From: Candidatus Competibacteraceae bacterium
GTDB lineage: Bacteria > Pseudomonadota > Gammaproteobacteria > Competibacterales > Competibacteraceae
Length of the DNA: 5,721 bases
Assembly: GCA_003527885.1 (NCBI GenBank)
Contig: DPWB01000246.1
Location: 1-5,721, forward strand
Direction of reading: 5' to 3'
Below, in pieces: positions 1 through 5,721 of this stretch; position 1 is the stretch's first letter; every line of letters starts with the position of its first letter. A model generated the notes under the pieces. That model saw only the letters and a list, made by a program, of their open reading frames with translations. It had not been told where the DNA came from and made no database searches. The position numbers and the translations under genes are program-made.

Positions 1-167
1 TTCCAATCCGAAAAAATCAGGTCCGGCGGGTCTTTATGAATTGCGGCTAACGCCTCATTGCCATCCCCCGCTTGCAAGACTTCGAGATTGCCATAGCCCG
101 CCTCGCGCAAGGTCCGGCGGACGATCATGCGCATGGCGCTGCTGTCGTCAACGATCAAAACTTTCAT
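1..167 (-). CDS. cheY: CheY-like chemotaxis response regulator, 5' part only (runs off the left edge)
   Basis: The visible 55 complete codons are the N-terminal half of a receiver domain. The protein starts MKVLIVDDSSAMRMIVRR, with the acidic Mg-binding pair at Asp7-Asp8. The segment LIFSDW places the phospho-acceptor at Asp54, followed by a Trp as in chemotaxis CheY proteins. By family knowledge it takes phosphate from CheA and carries the signal to the motor or another output. The distal conserved Thr/Ser and Lys lie outside the window, so a fused C-terminal domain cannot be excluded. The ATG at 165-167 is preferred because AGGAGT lies 7 bases upstream. It is the last gene seen in the operon, 67 bp after cheR, which fits a che output regulator rather than an unrelated two-component regulator. 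Confidence 0.93.
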   Translation of the reverse strand, partial: MKVLIVDDSSAMRMIVRRTLREAGYGNLEVLQAGDGNEALAAIHKDPPDLIFSDW

Positions 168-234
168 GTGGCTGACTCCTGTTCAAATAAAGTTGTTTTG
201 CATCGAGAAGACGAGTTCCAGGGGCGTGGCGGCC
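168..234 (-). other. cheR-cheY intergenic gap with no identified promoter or terminator
   Basis: This 67 bp gap is the second longest in the operon after the cheW-MCP gap (72 bp). Apart from the cheY ribosome binding site it holds a short A/T-rich patch (about 182-204). I see no GC-rich hairpin followed by a T run, and no paired -35/-10 boxes. The simplest reading is transcription through from cheR, with the A/T-rich leader helping translation of cheY. Confidence 0.5.
175..180 (-). promoter_or_regulatory. Ribosome binding site of cheY
   Basis: AGGAGT on the minus strand, 7 bases before the cheY ATG. It is a strong Shine-Dalgarno match and fixes the cheY start. Confidence 0.8.
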
Positions 235-1071
235 TTAGCGGGAACTGGTCTGGCTTAACTGATAGCAGGTGGTTTTACCCAAAGTAATCGGCTCGAAGGC
301 GGCGCTCAGATTGAGCGTGGTTTCCGAAGCCCCCAAAAACAGGTAACCATCCGGCTTCAATGCACGACGCACATTGTTCAAAATCTGTTTCTTGGTTTCT
401 ATGCCAAAATAAATCAACACATTACGCATAAAAATCACATCCATCAGCGGCAGATTCGGCCACGCGCCAGCGAGGTTGCTCTGTTGAAAATCCACCATCC
501 GCCGGATTTCTGGCTTGATCCGCCAGCACAGACCCTGGCGGTCGAAATACCGGGTGAGTTCGGTCGCAGGCAGGCCCCGGTTTACTTCGATCTGGCTGTA
601 TAACCCTTCCCGCGCCCGTGCCAGGATCGCTTCCGACAAATCGGTAGCGATGATCCGCAAGCGGCCCTTGACCAAGGTCGGGAAATGTTCCCGCGCCAGC
701 ATCGCCACGCTGAACGGTTCTTGCCCGCTCGAACACGCCGCGCACCAGATCGCAACATGCTGGCTCGACGAACGCCGCGCCAGTAGTTCCGGCAAAATCC
801 TGGCTTTGAGCGTTTCAAACGGATGGCCATCCCGGAAGAACGAGGTTTCGTGCGTGGTCATCGCTTCGACCACCTGATGCCGAAGGCGAGGATTACCATC
901 GACCCGCAATGAGGCGAGCAGCGCTTGCAGCGACCCAAAGCCGGTTTTGCGCGCCAGCGGGGTCAGGCGCGTCTCGACCAGATAGGCTTTTTCCGGTTCC
1001 AGCACGATGGCCGAAACACGCTTCACCAGGTCGCGCACGTAGTTGAAATCGGTTTCGCTGATCGCGTTCAT
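235..1071 (-). CDS. cheR: CheR, MCP glutamate O-methyltransferase
   Basis: SAM-dependent enzyme that methylates glutamates in the MCP cytoplasmic domain, opposing CheB. From the ATG it has 278 residues, a normal CheR length. The N-terminal helical domain (about 1-70) contains SAIVLEPEKAYLVETRL. TTHETSFFRD (72-81) carries the conserved catalytic-region Arg80. The SAM-binding motif I WCAACSSGQEPFS lies at 109-121, the acidic ATDLS at 142-146, and MRNVLIYF at 215-222. FLGASE (245-250) ends the methyltransferase fold. The beta-subdomain loop near 180-186 looks shorter than in enteric CheR, which suggests independence from a pentapeptide tether. Start choice: an in-frame TTG at 1081-1083 would add four residues. 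The ATG at 1069-1071 gives MNAISETDFNYVRDLV, which begins like many CheR proteins. Neither start has a clear Shine-Dalgarno. The gene lies about 30 bp after cheB, so translation may be coupled to it. Confidence 0.96.
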   Translation of the reverse strand: MNAISETDFNYVRDLVKRVSAIVLEPEKAYLVETRLTPLARKTGFGSLQALLASLRVDGNPRLRHQVVEAMTTHETSFFRDGHPFETLKARILPELLARRSSSQHVAIWCAACSSGQEPFSVAMLAREHFPTLVKGRLRIIATDLSEAILARAREGLYSQIEVNRGLPATELTRYFDRQGLCWRIKPEIRRMVDFQQSNLAGAWPNLPLMDVIFMRNVLIYFGIETKKQILNNVRRALKPDGYLFLGASETTLNLSAAFEPITLGKTTCYQLSQTSSR

Positions 1072-1101
1072 CGGCAGAATCAAGGGTTGAAGTTGGGGTA
1101 T

Positions 1102-2277
1102 CTAGCGACCCACCCGTAGGCGGCTGAGCAGTTCACTAGCGAGTTGCGATAACGGGATTTGTCCGTCCGCCAAGCCCGCTTTCGCTATGAAACCCGGCAT
1201 CCCCCACACCACGGAGCTGGCTTCATCCTGCACCAGGACTTGGCCCCCCGCCTTACGGATTGCCTCACAGCCACGCAATCCATCATTACCCATGCCAGTC
1301 ATCACCAAAGCCAAGGTATTACCGCGATAAATTTCGGCAGCCGAGCGAAACAACACATCAGCGGCGGGCCGACAGGAATTCTCAGGCTCACCCTGATGTA
1401 GTTGCAGACGCACTTGGGTTCCCTGACGCTCCAACGTCATATGCGAACCGCCCGGCGCGACACGCACCACACCAGGCCGCACCGTCTCACCGGCCACGCC
1501 CTCGGCGATGTTAAGCGGGGATTGCGTGGCCAGACGTTCCGCTAAGAGTCGAGTGAAGATCGGCGGCATGTGCTGAACGATCAGGATCGGCACCGGCAGC
1601 GTGGCTGGTAATCTCCCCAGCAACGTGGTCAGCGCTGGTGGGCCACCGGTGGATACGCCGATAACCACGATATCCACTCGTTGGCGCAACTGGGGTAAAA
1701 CCGGAGCCATCGGCCGGCTCACTGGCCTGGGCGACACGAGTGGCTCGACCGACGCCCGGCCGAACGGCACCCAGCCGGCCGACCGTGCCACCGTCGGCGC
1801 CGATGCCGATGCCGATGCCGATGCCGATGCCGATGCCGACACTGCCGAGGGGATCGTCAGATGACGGCAAAACGCCTTGATCCGTGGGATCAGATCATCG
1901 CGCACGCGCTGTAAAGCGGTCGCCATGTTGCCGGTGTTGGACGGTTTGGTGACGTAATCGTTGGCACCACGCGCCAGGGCTTCCAGGGTCACAATCGCGC
2001 CCCGCTCGGTGATCGAGCTGAACATAATCACCGGCAGGCGCGGCTGGCGTTTGCGGATTTCCGTCAACGTCTCCAAACCATCCATTTCCGGCATTTCCAC
2101 ATCAAGGACGATCAGGTCAGGATTGAAGACCGACAGCTTTTCCAGGGCGACCCGGCCGTTGGGGGCCTGACCGACCACTTCGAGCATCGGGTCGCCGGTC
2201 AACACGTCAGCCAGCAACCGGCGAATTAAGGCCGAATCGTCTACCAGCATCAGGCGAATTTTGGCGATCCCGTTCAT
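1102..2277 (-). CDS. cheB: CheB, chemotaxis response regulator protein-glutamate methylesterase
   Basis: A 391-residue two-domain enzyme that demethylates MCP glutamate methyl esters and deamidates glutamines when activated by CheA phosphorylation. The receiver domain (about 5-125) has Asp13-Asp14, phospho-acceptor Asp59 in LIVLDVEMPEMDG, Ser/Thr near 87-90 and Lys111 in YVTKPS. A linker of about 60 residues (about 140-200) is rich in Ser, Ala and Pro and includes seven Ser-Ala units at 147-160. The catalytic domain (about 201-388) has the triad in its usual motifs: Ser209 in IGVSTGG, His236 in VQHMPP and Asp332 in GMGNDG. All key residues are present, so the enzyme should be active. The ATG at 2275-2277 has only a weak GGA-type ribosome binding site 9 bases upstream, but the receiver begins immediately after it. 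It sits 44 bp after the MCP gene and before cheR, the reverse of the common cheR-cheB order. Confidence 0.97.
   Translation of the reverse strand: MNGIAKIRLMLVDDSALIRRLLADVLTGDPMLEVVGQAPNGRVALEKLSVFNPDLIVLDVEMPEMDGLETLTEIRKRQPRLPVIMFSSITERGAIVTLEALARGANDYVTKPSNTGNMATALQRVRDDLIPRIKAFCRHLTIPSAVSASASASASASASAPTVARSAGWVPFGRASVEPLVSPRPVSRPMAPVLPQLRQRVDIVVIGVSTGGPPALTTLLGRLPATLPVPILIVQHMPPIFTRLLAERLATQSPLNIAEGVAGETVRPGVVRVAPGGSHMTLERQGTQVRLQLHQGEPENSCRPAADVLFRSAAEIYRGNTLALVMTGMGNDGLRGCEAIRKAGGQVLVQDEASSVVWGMPGFIAKAGLADGQIPLSQLASELLSRLRVGR
1798..1839 (-). repeat. Tandem hexanucleotide repeat encoding (Ser-Ala)7 in the CheB linker
   Basis: On the plus strand the unit GCCGAT occurs six times without a mismatch (1799-1834), with a partial seventh copy to 1839. 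On the coding strand this reads TCG GCA repeated, giving Ser-Ala seven times (CheB residues 147-160; the last Ala uses GCG). The unit is a multiple of three, so copy-number change would lengthen or shorten the linker without a frameshift. It lies between the receiver and catalytic domains and outside any catalytic motif. Confidence 0.95.
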
Positions 2278-2321
2278 TGCGATATGTCCATCTTATTGAA
2301 TCAAGTGATATGGCTGAGATC

Positions 2322-4583
2322 TCAAGTCACCGCTCGAATGACACCACGCCCTGGCCGGTAGTTGGCCGGCGCGGCGGGTTCGTAGCGGAATCGGTCAACC
2401 AGTTGGTGCAGTTCCGCCGCCATGCGCGCCATTTCGCTGGAGGCGTTATGCACATCGTTGGCACTGCCGAGCGTGCTTTGCGTCGCTTGGGCGACGTTGG
2501 TGATGTTTTGGGCGATTTCGGCCCCACCCCGAGCGGCCTCGACCACGCTGCGACCGATCTCGTTGGTGGTGGCGGTCTGCTGCTCAACAGCGCTGGCGAT
2601 GGTGATTTGGATATCGTTGATCTGATTAATGATCGTGCTAATTCCTCCGATGGCGTCCACCGCACTGCCGGTGTCCATCTGGATCGCTTCGATCTTGCGG
2701 CCGATTTCCTCGGTGGCCTTGGCGGTTTCCTTGGCCAGTTCCTTAACCTCGTTAGCCACCACGGCAAAGCCCTTGCCCGCCTCACCAGCACGGGCCGCTT
2801 CGATAGTGGCATTCAGGGCCAACAGGTGGGTTTGTTCGGCAATGGAGGTAATCACCTTAATGATGTTGCCGATGCCGGCGCTGCTTTCCCCCAGCTTGCG
2901 CACGGTGGCGTTAGCGCTTTGCGCCATGGTGACGGCCGAGGCCACCACTTTGGCGGCTTCAGCGGCATTCAGGGCGATTTCACGGATACTGGCGCCCATT
3001 TCCTCGGTGGCAGTGGCCACGGCTTCGACGTTGGCGCTAACCTGGTCGGCCGTACTAGACGCCATGACCGCTTTATGCGATGCGGCCTCGGCATTGCCGC
3101 CCATCTGCTGACTGACTGCGGTCAATTCCTCAGCGGCCCCGGCCAGAGTTTGCGCGGTCTGGCCGATCCGCCCCATGCTGTCGCGGAACGTGGCCAATAA
3201 CTGGCCTAGTCCCAGCGCCAAGCGGTCGATGGTTTCGTTGCCGCCGCCAGCGACCTCTTGCGTCAGATCCCCGGCGGCAGCGGCGCTGACGGCCTTGAGG
3301 ATGCGATCCGCTTTGGTTTGCAGCAGATAACTCTGCTCTTTTTCCCGCTCGCTGGTTTCCTTCTCCCGCTCGCTGGACTCTTTAGCGGCGCGTTCGACGC
3401 GGACTTTTTCAGTGACGATTTCCCAGGTGATCATTGGCCCCAAATAGGCACCGTCCGGGTCATGGATCGCGCTGAAATGCAGTTCGCAGGTTTCATTGCC
3501 CAGCGTGACCGTTGCGGTGTGAGGCAAACGGCTGGGGTCGGCGACGATGCGTTTCAGGTCGGTTTGACGCGGGTACAAGACCTCGACCGGCTGGCCCAGC
3601 AACCCGGTGACCGGCACCGATAATTCCGGCTCTAACCGCCGCAGCGTGCGCTCCATTGCCGGGTTCATATAGCGCATCCGCAAATTGCGATCCGCCACCA
3701 GGATACCGGTCGGCGCGCTCTGAACCATGGCCAGAGCCTGTCCGGCGCGCTTGCGTTGTTCGGCCAGTTCGGCCCAATCGACTTTTTCAGCTTGCAGCCC
3801 GGCATGGAGGCTATCGAGCGCCTGGTTGAGCGCCTGCGTCACCGTACCGAGTTCGTCCTCGGCCACGATGGGCGCCCGCCGGGACAGATCACCGCCAGCC
3901 AAACGACGCGCCAATTCTACGACGCCGCCCGTACTGGCTTGCAGAGTACGGCTGATGCGGAAAAATAACGCGGCGAGGGGGAGAATGAAGATCACCGCGA
4001 GCAGCCCCTCGCGCAGGAGCAAGCCCCACAGATCACCGCTGGCTGCGACCGTGCGGGCGCTGGCCATCAGCGTCCAGCGCCAGGGCGCAAACTCGCGGGC
4101 GTAGCTGACCTGCGATCCTGCCCCGTCAGCGCTCGATGACCCCTCATGGGCCACGAAGCCCCGGCCATCGCGCCGGGTGAGCGCTATCAAGTCGCCCGTC
4201 GCTGCGGCCAAACCACCGGCATCACGGGCATTCTGGAGCGGCTGGCTTTCCAGATCGGGCCGGGCGGCGTGCAGCAGCAGCCGTTGTTCTTGATCCAGCA
4301 CCACAAAATACAGTTCCTGGTAACGCATGTTGCGCAGCGTTTCCAATGCCAGCTTTTGGGCCTGCTCACGAGTGAGGGCACCGGCCTGCTCCTGTTTTTG
4401 GTAGCGATCAAGGACGCCGGTCGCCACCTCCACCACACTGAGCACCACGGTTTTCGGCCCTTCGTGGGTATCACGCCAGTGCAGGGCGAGTGACGACACC
4501 ACCAGGAGCAACAGGCCGGCAACAGCCCAGCCGAGCATCAGCGCCAGCTTGCCGCGCAGAGTCAAATTCTTCATCATTTTCAT
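2322..4583 (-). CDS. Methyl-accepting chemotaxis protein, sCache-HAMP-PAS-HAMP-like-MCP signal
   Basis: Inner-membrane chemoreceptor of 753 residues. A Lys-rich start ([12 protein letters not shown]) leads into TM1 (about 13-35). The periplasmic part (about 37-185) resembles a single Cache domain, with [15 protein letters not shown] at 82-96 and [11 protein letters not shown] near 165-175. TM2 spans about 188-210, followed by HAMP (about 211-265, AGGDLSRR). PAS spans about 280-395 ([20 protein letters not shown] near 294-313). A charged heptad coil (404-417) joins it to a second HAMP-like segment ([11 protein letters not shown] near 434-444). The MCP signalling domain (about 475-733) has its hairpin tip at [20 protein letters not shown] (583-602). 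Consensus methylation motifs centre on Glu527-Glu528 ([10 protein letters not shown]) and Glu667-Gln668 ([10 protein letters not shown]). The C-terminus (RAVT) has no NWETF-like CheR tether. The ATG at 4581-4583 is chosen over the TTG at 4590-4592: AGGAGGAG lies about 10-12 bases before the ATG but only 3 from the TTG. The ligand is unknown. Confidence 0.95.
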   Translation of the reverse strand: MKMMKNLTLRGKLALMLGWAVAGLLLLVVSSLALHWRDTHEGPKTVVLSVVEVATGVLDRYQKQEQAGALTREQAQKLALETLRNMRYQELYFVVLDQEQRLLLHAARPDLESQPLQNARDAGGLAAATGDLIALTRRDGRGFVAHEGSSSADGAGSQVSYAREFAPWRWTLMASARTVAASGDLWGLLLREGLLAVIFILPLAALFFRISRTLQASTGGVVELARRLAGGDLSRRAPIVAEDELGTVTQALNQALDSLHAGLQAEKVDWAELAEQRKRAGQALAMVQSAPTGILVADRNLRMRYMNPAMERTLRRLEPELSVPVTGLLGQPVEVLYPRQTDLKRIVADPSRLPHTATVTLGNETCELHFSAIHDPDGAYLGPMITWEIVTEKVRVERAAKESSEREKETSEREKEQSYLLQTKADRILKAVSAAAAGDLTQEVAGGGNETIDRLALGLGQLLATFRDSMGRIGQTAQTLAGAAEELTAVSQQMGGNAEAASHKAVMASSTADQVSANVEAVATATEEMGASIREIALNAAEAAKVVASAVTMAQSANATVRKLGESSAGIGNIIKVITSIAEQTHLLALNATIEAARAGEAGKGFAVVANEVKELAKETAKATEEIGRKIEAIQMDTGSAVDAIGGISTIINQINDIQITIASAVEQQTATTNEIGRSVVEAARGGAEIAQNITNVAQATQSTLGSANDVHNASSEMARMAAELHQLVDRFRYEPAAPANYRPGRGVIRAVT
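3333..3374 (-). repeat. Degenerate 21-bp tandem duplication encoding two heptads in the MCP linker coil
   Basis: Two adjacent 21-bp units encode SEREKET and SEREKEQ (MCP residues 404-410 and 411-417). By eye they match at 15 of 21 positions, and a 13-base run is identical (3343-3355 and 3364-3376). A seven-residue unit keeps the heptad phase of a coiled coil. It lies between the PAS domain and the second HAMP-like segment, where a signalling helix is expected. Confidence 0.65.
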
Positions 4584-4593
4584 CGGTTTCAAT

Positions 4594-4601
4594 CTCCTCC
4601 T
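4594..4601 (-). promoter_or_regulatory. Ribosome binding site of the MCP gene
   Basis: AGGAGGAG on the minus strand. Its spacing of about 10-12 bases to the ATG at 4583, against 3 bases to the upstream in-frame TTG at 4592, favours the ATG as the MCP start. Confidence 0.75.
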
Positions 4602-4655
4602 GGCGATCTTATGCGGAGTGGCCCACGCCAGGCCGGACCCTCCCCTCTCTCGCGC

Positions 4656-5117
4656 TCAGGCATCGGCCATCGGGTGGCCGCGATGCAAAATTTCCGGACT
4701 GAACAACTTGGCAATGTTCAGAACCAACAACAGGCGGCCTTGCAATTTGTAAGCGCCCCTGATCAATTCCCGCGCAATCCCATCCAACGTATCCGGTGGA
4801 TGCTCGAAACTGTCTTCGTCCACTTCCAACACATCCCCGATCCGATCCACCAGCAAGCTAAAAATCCCTTGCCGGGCGTGCATCACGATGTTGATCGGCA
4901 AGCGTTCGTCGGCCCGATCCTCCACTTGCAGCAACCGCCGCAAATCGATGGCAGTGACGATCTGGCCGCGCAGGTTGATCAGGCCACGCACCACGGCCGG
5001 CGCCAGCGGCACCGGGGTCACGGTCTGGTAGCGGATGACTTCCTGGACCCGCTCGACTTCGATACCGAAAAAGCGCTCTTCCAGGAAAAATGTACAGAGC
5101 TGACGCTGGTCGGCCAT
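4656..5117 (-). CDS. cheW: CheW coupling protein
   Basis: A 153-residue single-domain CheW that links receptors to the CheA kinase in cytoplasmic arrays. The opening QLCTFFLEERFFGIEVERVQE is the first strand pair of the CheW fold. VRGLINLRGQIVTAIDLR (43-60) is the family hallmark, with Arg44 and Arg50 in the receptor/CheA contact region. FSLLVDRIGDVLEVDED (86-102) and GAYKLQGRLLLVLNIAKLF (121-139) complete the second subdomain. Length and domain content are normal, and there is no fused receiver. The ATG at 5115-5117 has AGGAGG 8 bases upstream, inside the last codons of cheA, and only 3 bp separate the cheA stop from it. Translation is therefore very likely coupled to cheA, which suits the need for matched amounts of the two proteins. 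About 72 bp without a clear signal separate it from the MCP gene. Confidence 0.97.
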   Translation of the reverse strand: MADQRQLCTFFLEERFFGIEVERVQEVIRYQTVTPVPLAPAVVRGLINLRGQIVTAIDLRRLLQVEDRADERLPINIVMHARQGIFSLLVDRIGDVLEVDEDSFEHPPDTLDGIARELIRGAYKLQGRLLLVLNIAKLFSPEILHRGHPMADA

Positions 5118-5120
5118 GGC

Positions 5121-5721
5121 TTATACCTCCTCTACCAGCGCCAGCAGCGGAGCCACCCGGCGCAGAAAACTATCCACATCGAACAGCTCAGTGACTCGCC
5201 CTTGAATCACCAGCGTGCCCGATACCCCGTTACGGGTCGCGCGGCCCTTGACCTCAAACACATCCTGGATGATGTCGAGGATCTCATCGACGATCAGGCC
5301 CACTTGCCGAACCCCATCGCCGAAGACGATGGCTTGCAACAAGTTCGTATCGGCCGCCGCCCCGCCCGCTTCCGCCAGGCGATTGAACGAGCGCCGCTCG
5401 CTGAGAATGTCCCGCAGATGGATCAACGGCAGGATCTGGCCGCGATACTGAACCACGTCCACATCGCCGGCGCTTTCAACCTGATCGACTGGAATCTCTT
5501 CCAGTCGGGAAACCGGCGCCAGCGGGATGGCCAGGCGGCTGTTGCCCGGCGAACGGACCAGCAGCAGGGTCTGGCGTTCGGCAGCGCGTGCCCGCGCCTC
5601 GCGCAATTGAGCGGAAATGCCTTGGTCGTGGCTTTCGCTGAGGATGTGGGCCTGCTGGGCGATGCCCAGCACGTCCAGGATCAGGGCCACCCGCCCATCG
5701 CCCATGATGGTGGCGCCGGCG
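5121..5721 (-). CDS. cheA: CheA histidine kinase, C-terminal part with an extra CheW-like domain (runs off the right edge)
   Basis: The 199 visible residues enter in frame from beyond the window. The first 20 or so, AGATIMGDGRVALILDVLG, match the well-known end of the CheA P5 regulatory domain (usually G-A-T-I-L-G-D-G-x-V-A-L-I-L-D). Most CheA proteins stop soon after this. Here an Ala/Arg/Glu-rich linker (visible 22-48) leads to a second CheW-like domain (about 51-187). Its features are TLLLVRSPGNSRLAIPLAPV (51-70), VVQYRGQILPLIHLRDIL (89-106), VGLIVDEILDI (140-150) and VIQGRVTELFDVDSFLRR (171-188). By family knowledge CheA autophosphorylates on a His in its P1 domain and phosphorylates CheY and CheB; those domains are outside the window. 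An internal Met (ATG at 5703-5705) is not a real start, because reading continues upstream in the conserved P5 motif. A separate cheW-like gene is therefore unlikely. Confidence 0.93.
   Translation of the reverse strand, partial: AGATIMGDGRVALILDVLGIAQQAHILSESHDQGISAQLREARARAAERQTLLLVRSPGNSRLAIPLAPVSRLEEIPVDQVESAGDVDVVQYRGQILPLIHLRDILSERRSFNRLAEAGGAAADTNLLQAIVFGDGVRQVGLIVDEILDIIQDVFEVKGRATRNGVSGTLVIQGRVTELFDVDSFLRRVAPLLALVEEV
5126..5131 (-). promoter_or_regulatory. Ribosome binding site of cheW inside the cheA 3' end
   Basis: AGGAGG on the minus strand, 8 bases before the cheW ATG and overlapping the last Glu-Glu-Val codons of cheA. It supports both the cheW start and translational coupling. 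Confidence 0.85.

Noticed and set aside
183..203. Tiny reading frame ATG...TGA (six codons) just before the cheY ribosome binding site
   Set aside because: It has no ribosome binding site and is too short to distinguish from chance in an A/T-rich leader.
196..220. Possible sigma-54-like site (TGGAAC then TT) in the cheR-cheY gap, minus strand
   Set aside because: The essential GC of the -12 element is missing, so the match is no better than chance.
1601..1864. Plus-strand frame reading Asp-Ala repeats, and a minus-strand frame reading Gly-Ile repeats, across the hexanucleotide repeat
   Set aside because: Both are out-of-frame readings of the CheB linker repeat. The CheB frame is continuous with clear domains on either side.
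2281..2312. Direct repeat GATATG and small palindrome TTGAATCAA in the MCP-cheB gap
   Set aside because: Six-base repeats and a nine-base imperfect palindrome are expected by chance. No known operator is recognised, and there is no terminator-like T run.
2277..3200. Long open frame on the plus strand (307 codons) opposite the MCP signalling domain
   Set aside because: Its Gly/His/Asp-rich composition is what the complement of a GC-rich, Ala-rich MCP gives. It matches no family I recognise, and the minus-strand frame is an unmistakable MCP.
4600..4655. GC-rich short inverted repeats (GGCC...GGCC) between cheW and the MCP gene, as a terminator
   Set aside because: The stems are four bases and there is no downstream T run on the transcribed strand. 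The gap more likely just carries the MCP leader.
5121..5705. Treating the frame from the ATG at 5703-5705 as a separate CheW-like gene
   Set aside because: The reading frame continues upstream to the window edge through Ala-Gly-Ala-Thr-Ile, which is part of the conserved CheA P5 ending, so the Met is internal to CheA.

Overview
The window is a continuous stretch of a chemotaxis-type signalling cluster. Every supported gene lies on the minus strand, so the operon reads from right to left: cheA (3' end only), cheW, a methyl-accepting chemotaxis protein (MCP) gene, cheB, cheR and cheY (5' end only). The gaps are short (3, about 72, 44, about 30 and 67 bp). No convincing promoter or terminator is visible in them, so the genes are probably co-transcribed from a promoter beyond the right edge. 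The DNA is GC-rich and the protein families are ordinary bacterial ones. They fit a proteobacterium, possibly a gammaproteobacterium, but this is an impression from protein style and cannot be settled from the window.

Layout. 5121-5721: end of CheA, with the tail of its usual CheW-like P5 domain followed by what looks like a second complete CheW-like domain. 4656-5117: CheW coupling protein, with its ribosome binding site inside the end of cheA. 2322-4583: MCP with two membrane helices around a probable single-Cache periplasmic sensor, then HAMP, PAS, a charged coil, a HAMP-like segment and the conserved signalling hairpin. 1102-2277: CheB methylesterase with receiver, variable Pro/Ser/Ala linker and catalytic domain. 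The linker contains a seven-fold Ser-Ala repeat encoded by a tandem hexanucleotide. 235-1071: CheR methyltransferase. 1-167: start of CheY.

How the genes work together. By family knowledge, the MCP senses a ligand outside the cytoplasmic membrane and possibly a second cue through its PAS domain. It controls CheA autophosphorylation through CheW. CheA passes phosphate to CheY (output) and CheB (adaptation). CheR and CheB add and remove methyl groups on MCP glutamates, two consensus sites for which are visible. The MCP has no NWETF-like C-terminal tether, and the CheR beta-subdomain loop looks short; both point to pentapeptide-independent adaptation. Whether the output is flagellar, pilus-based or another cellular function cannot be told from this window.

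This is a recognisable chemosensory system, and I do not see evidence of a previously undescribed one. The points most worth a second look are the extra CheW-like domain on CheA, the hexanucleotide repeat in the CheB linker, and the two-input MCP encoded inside the operon.
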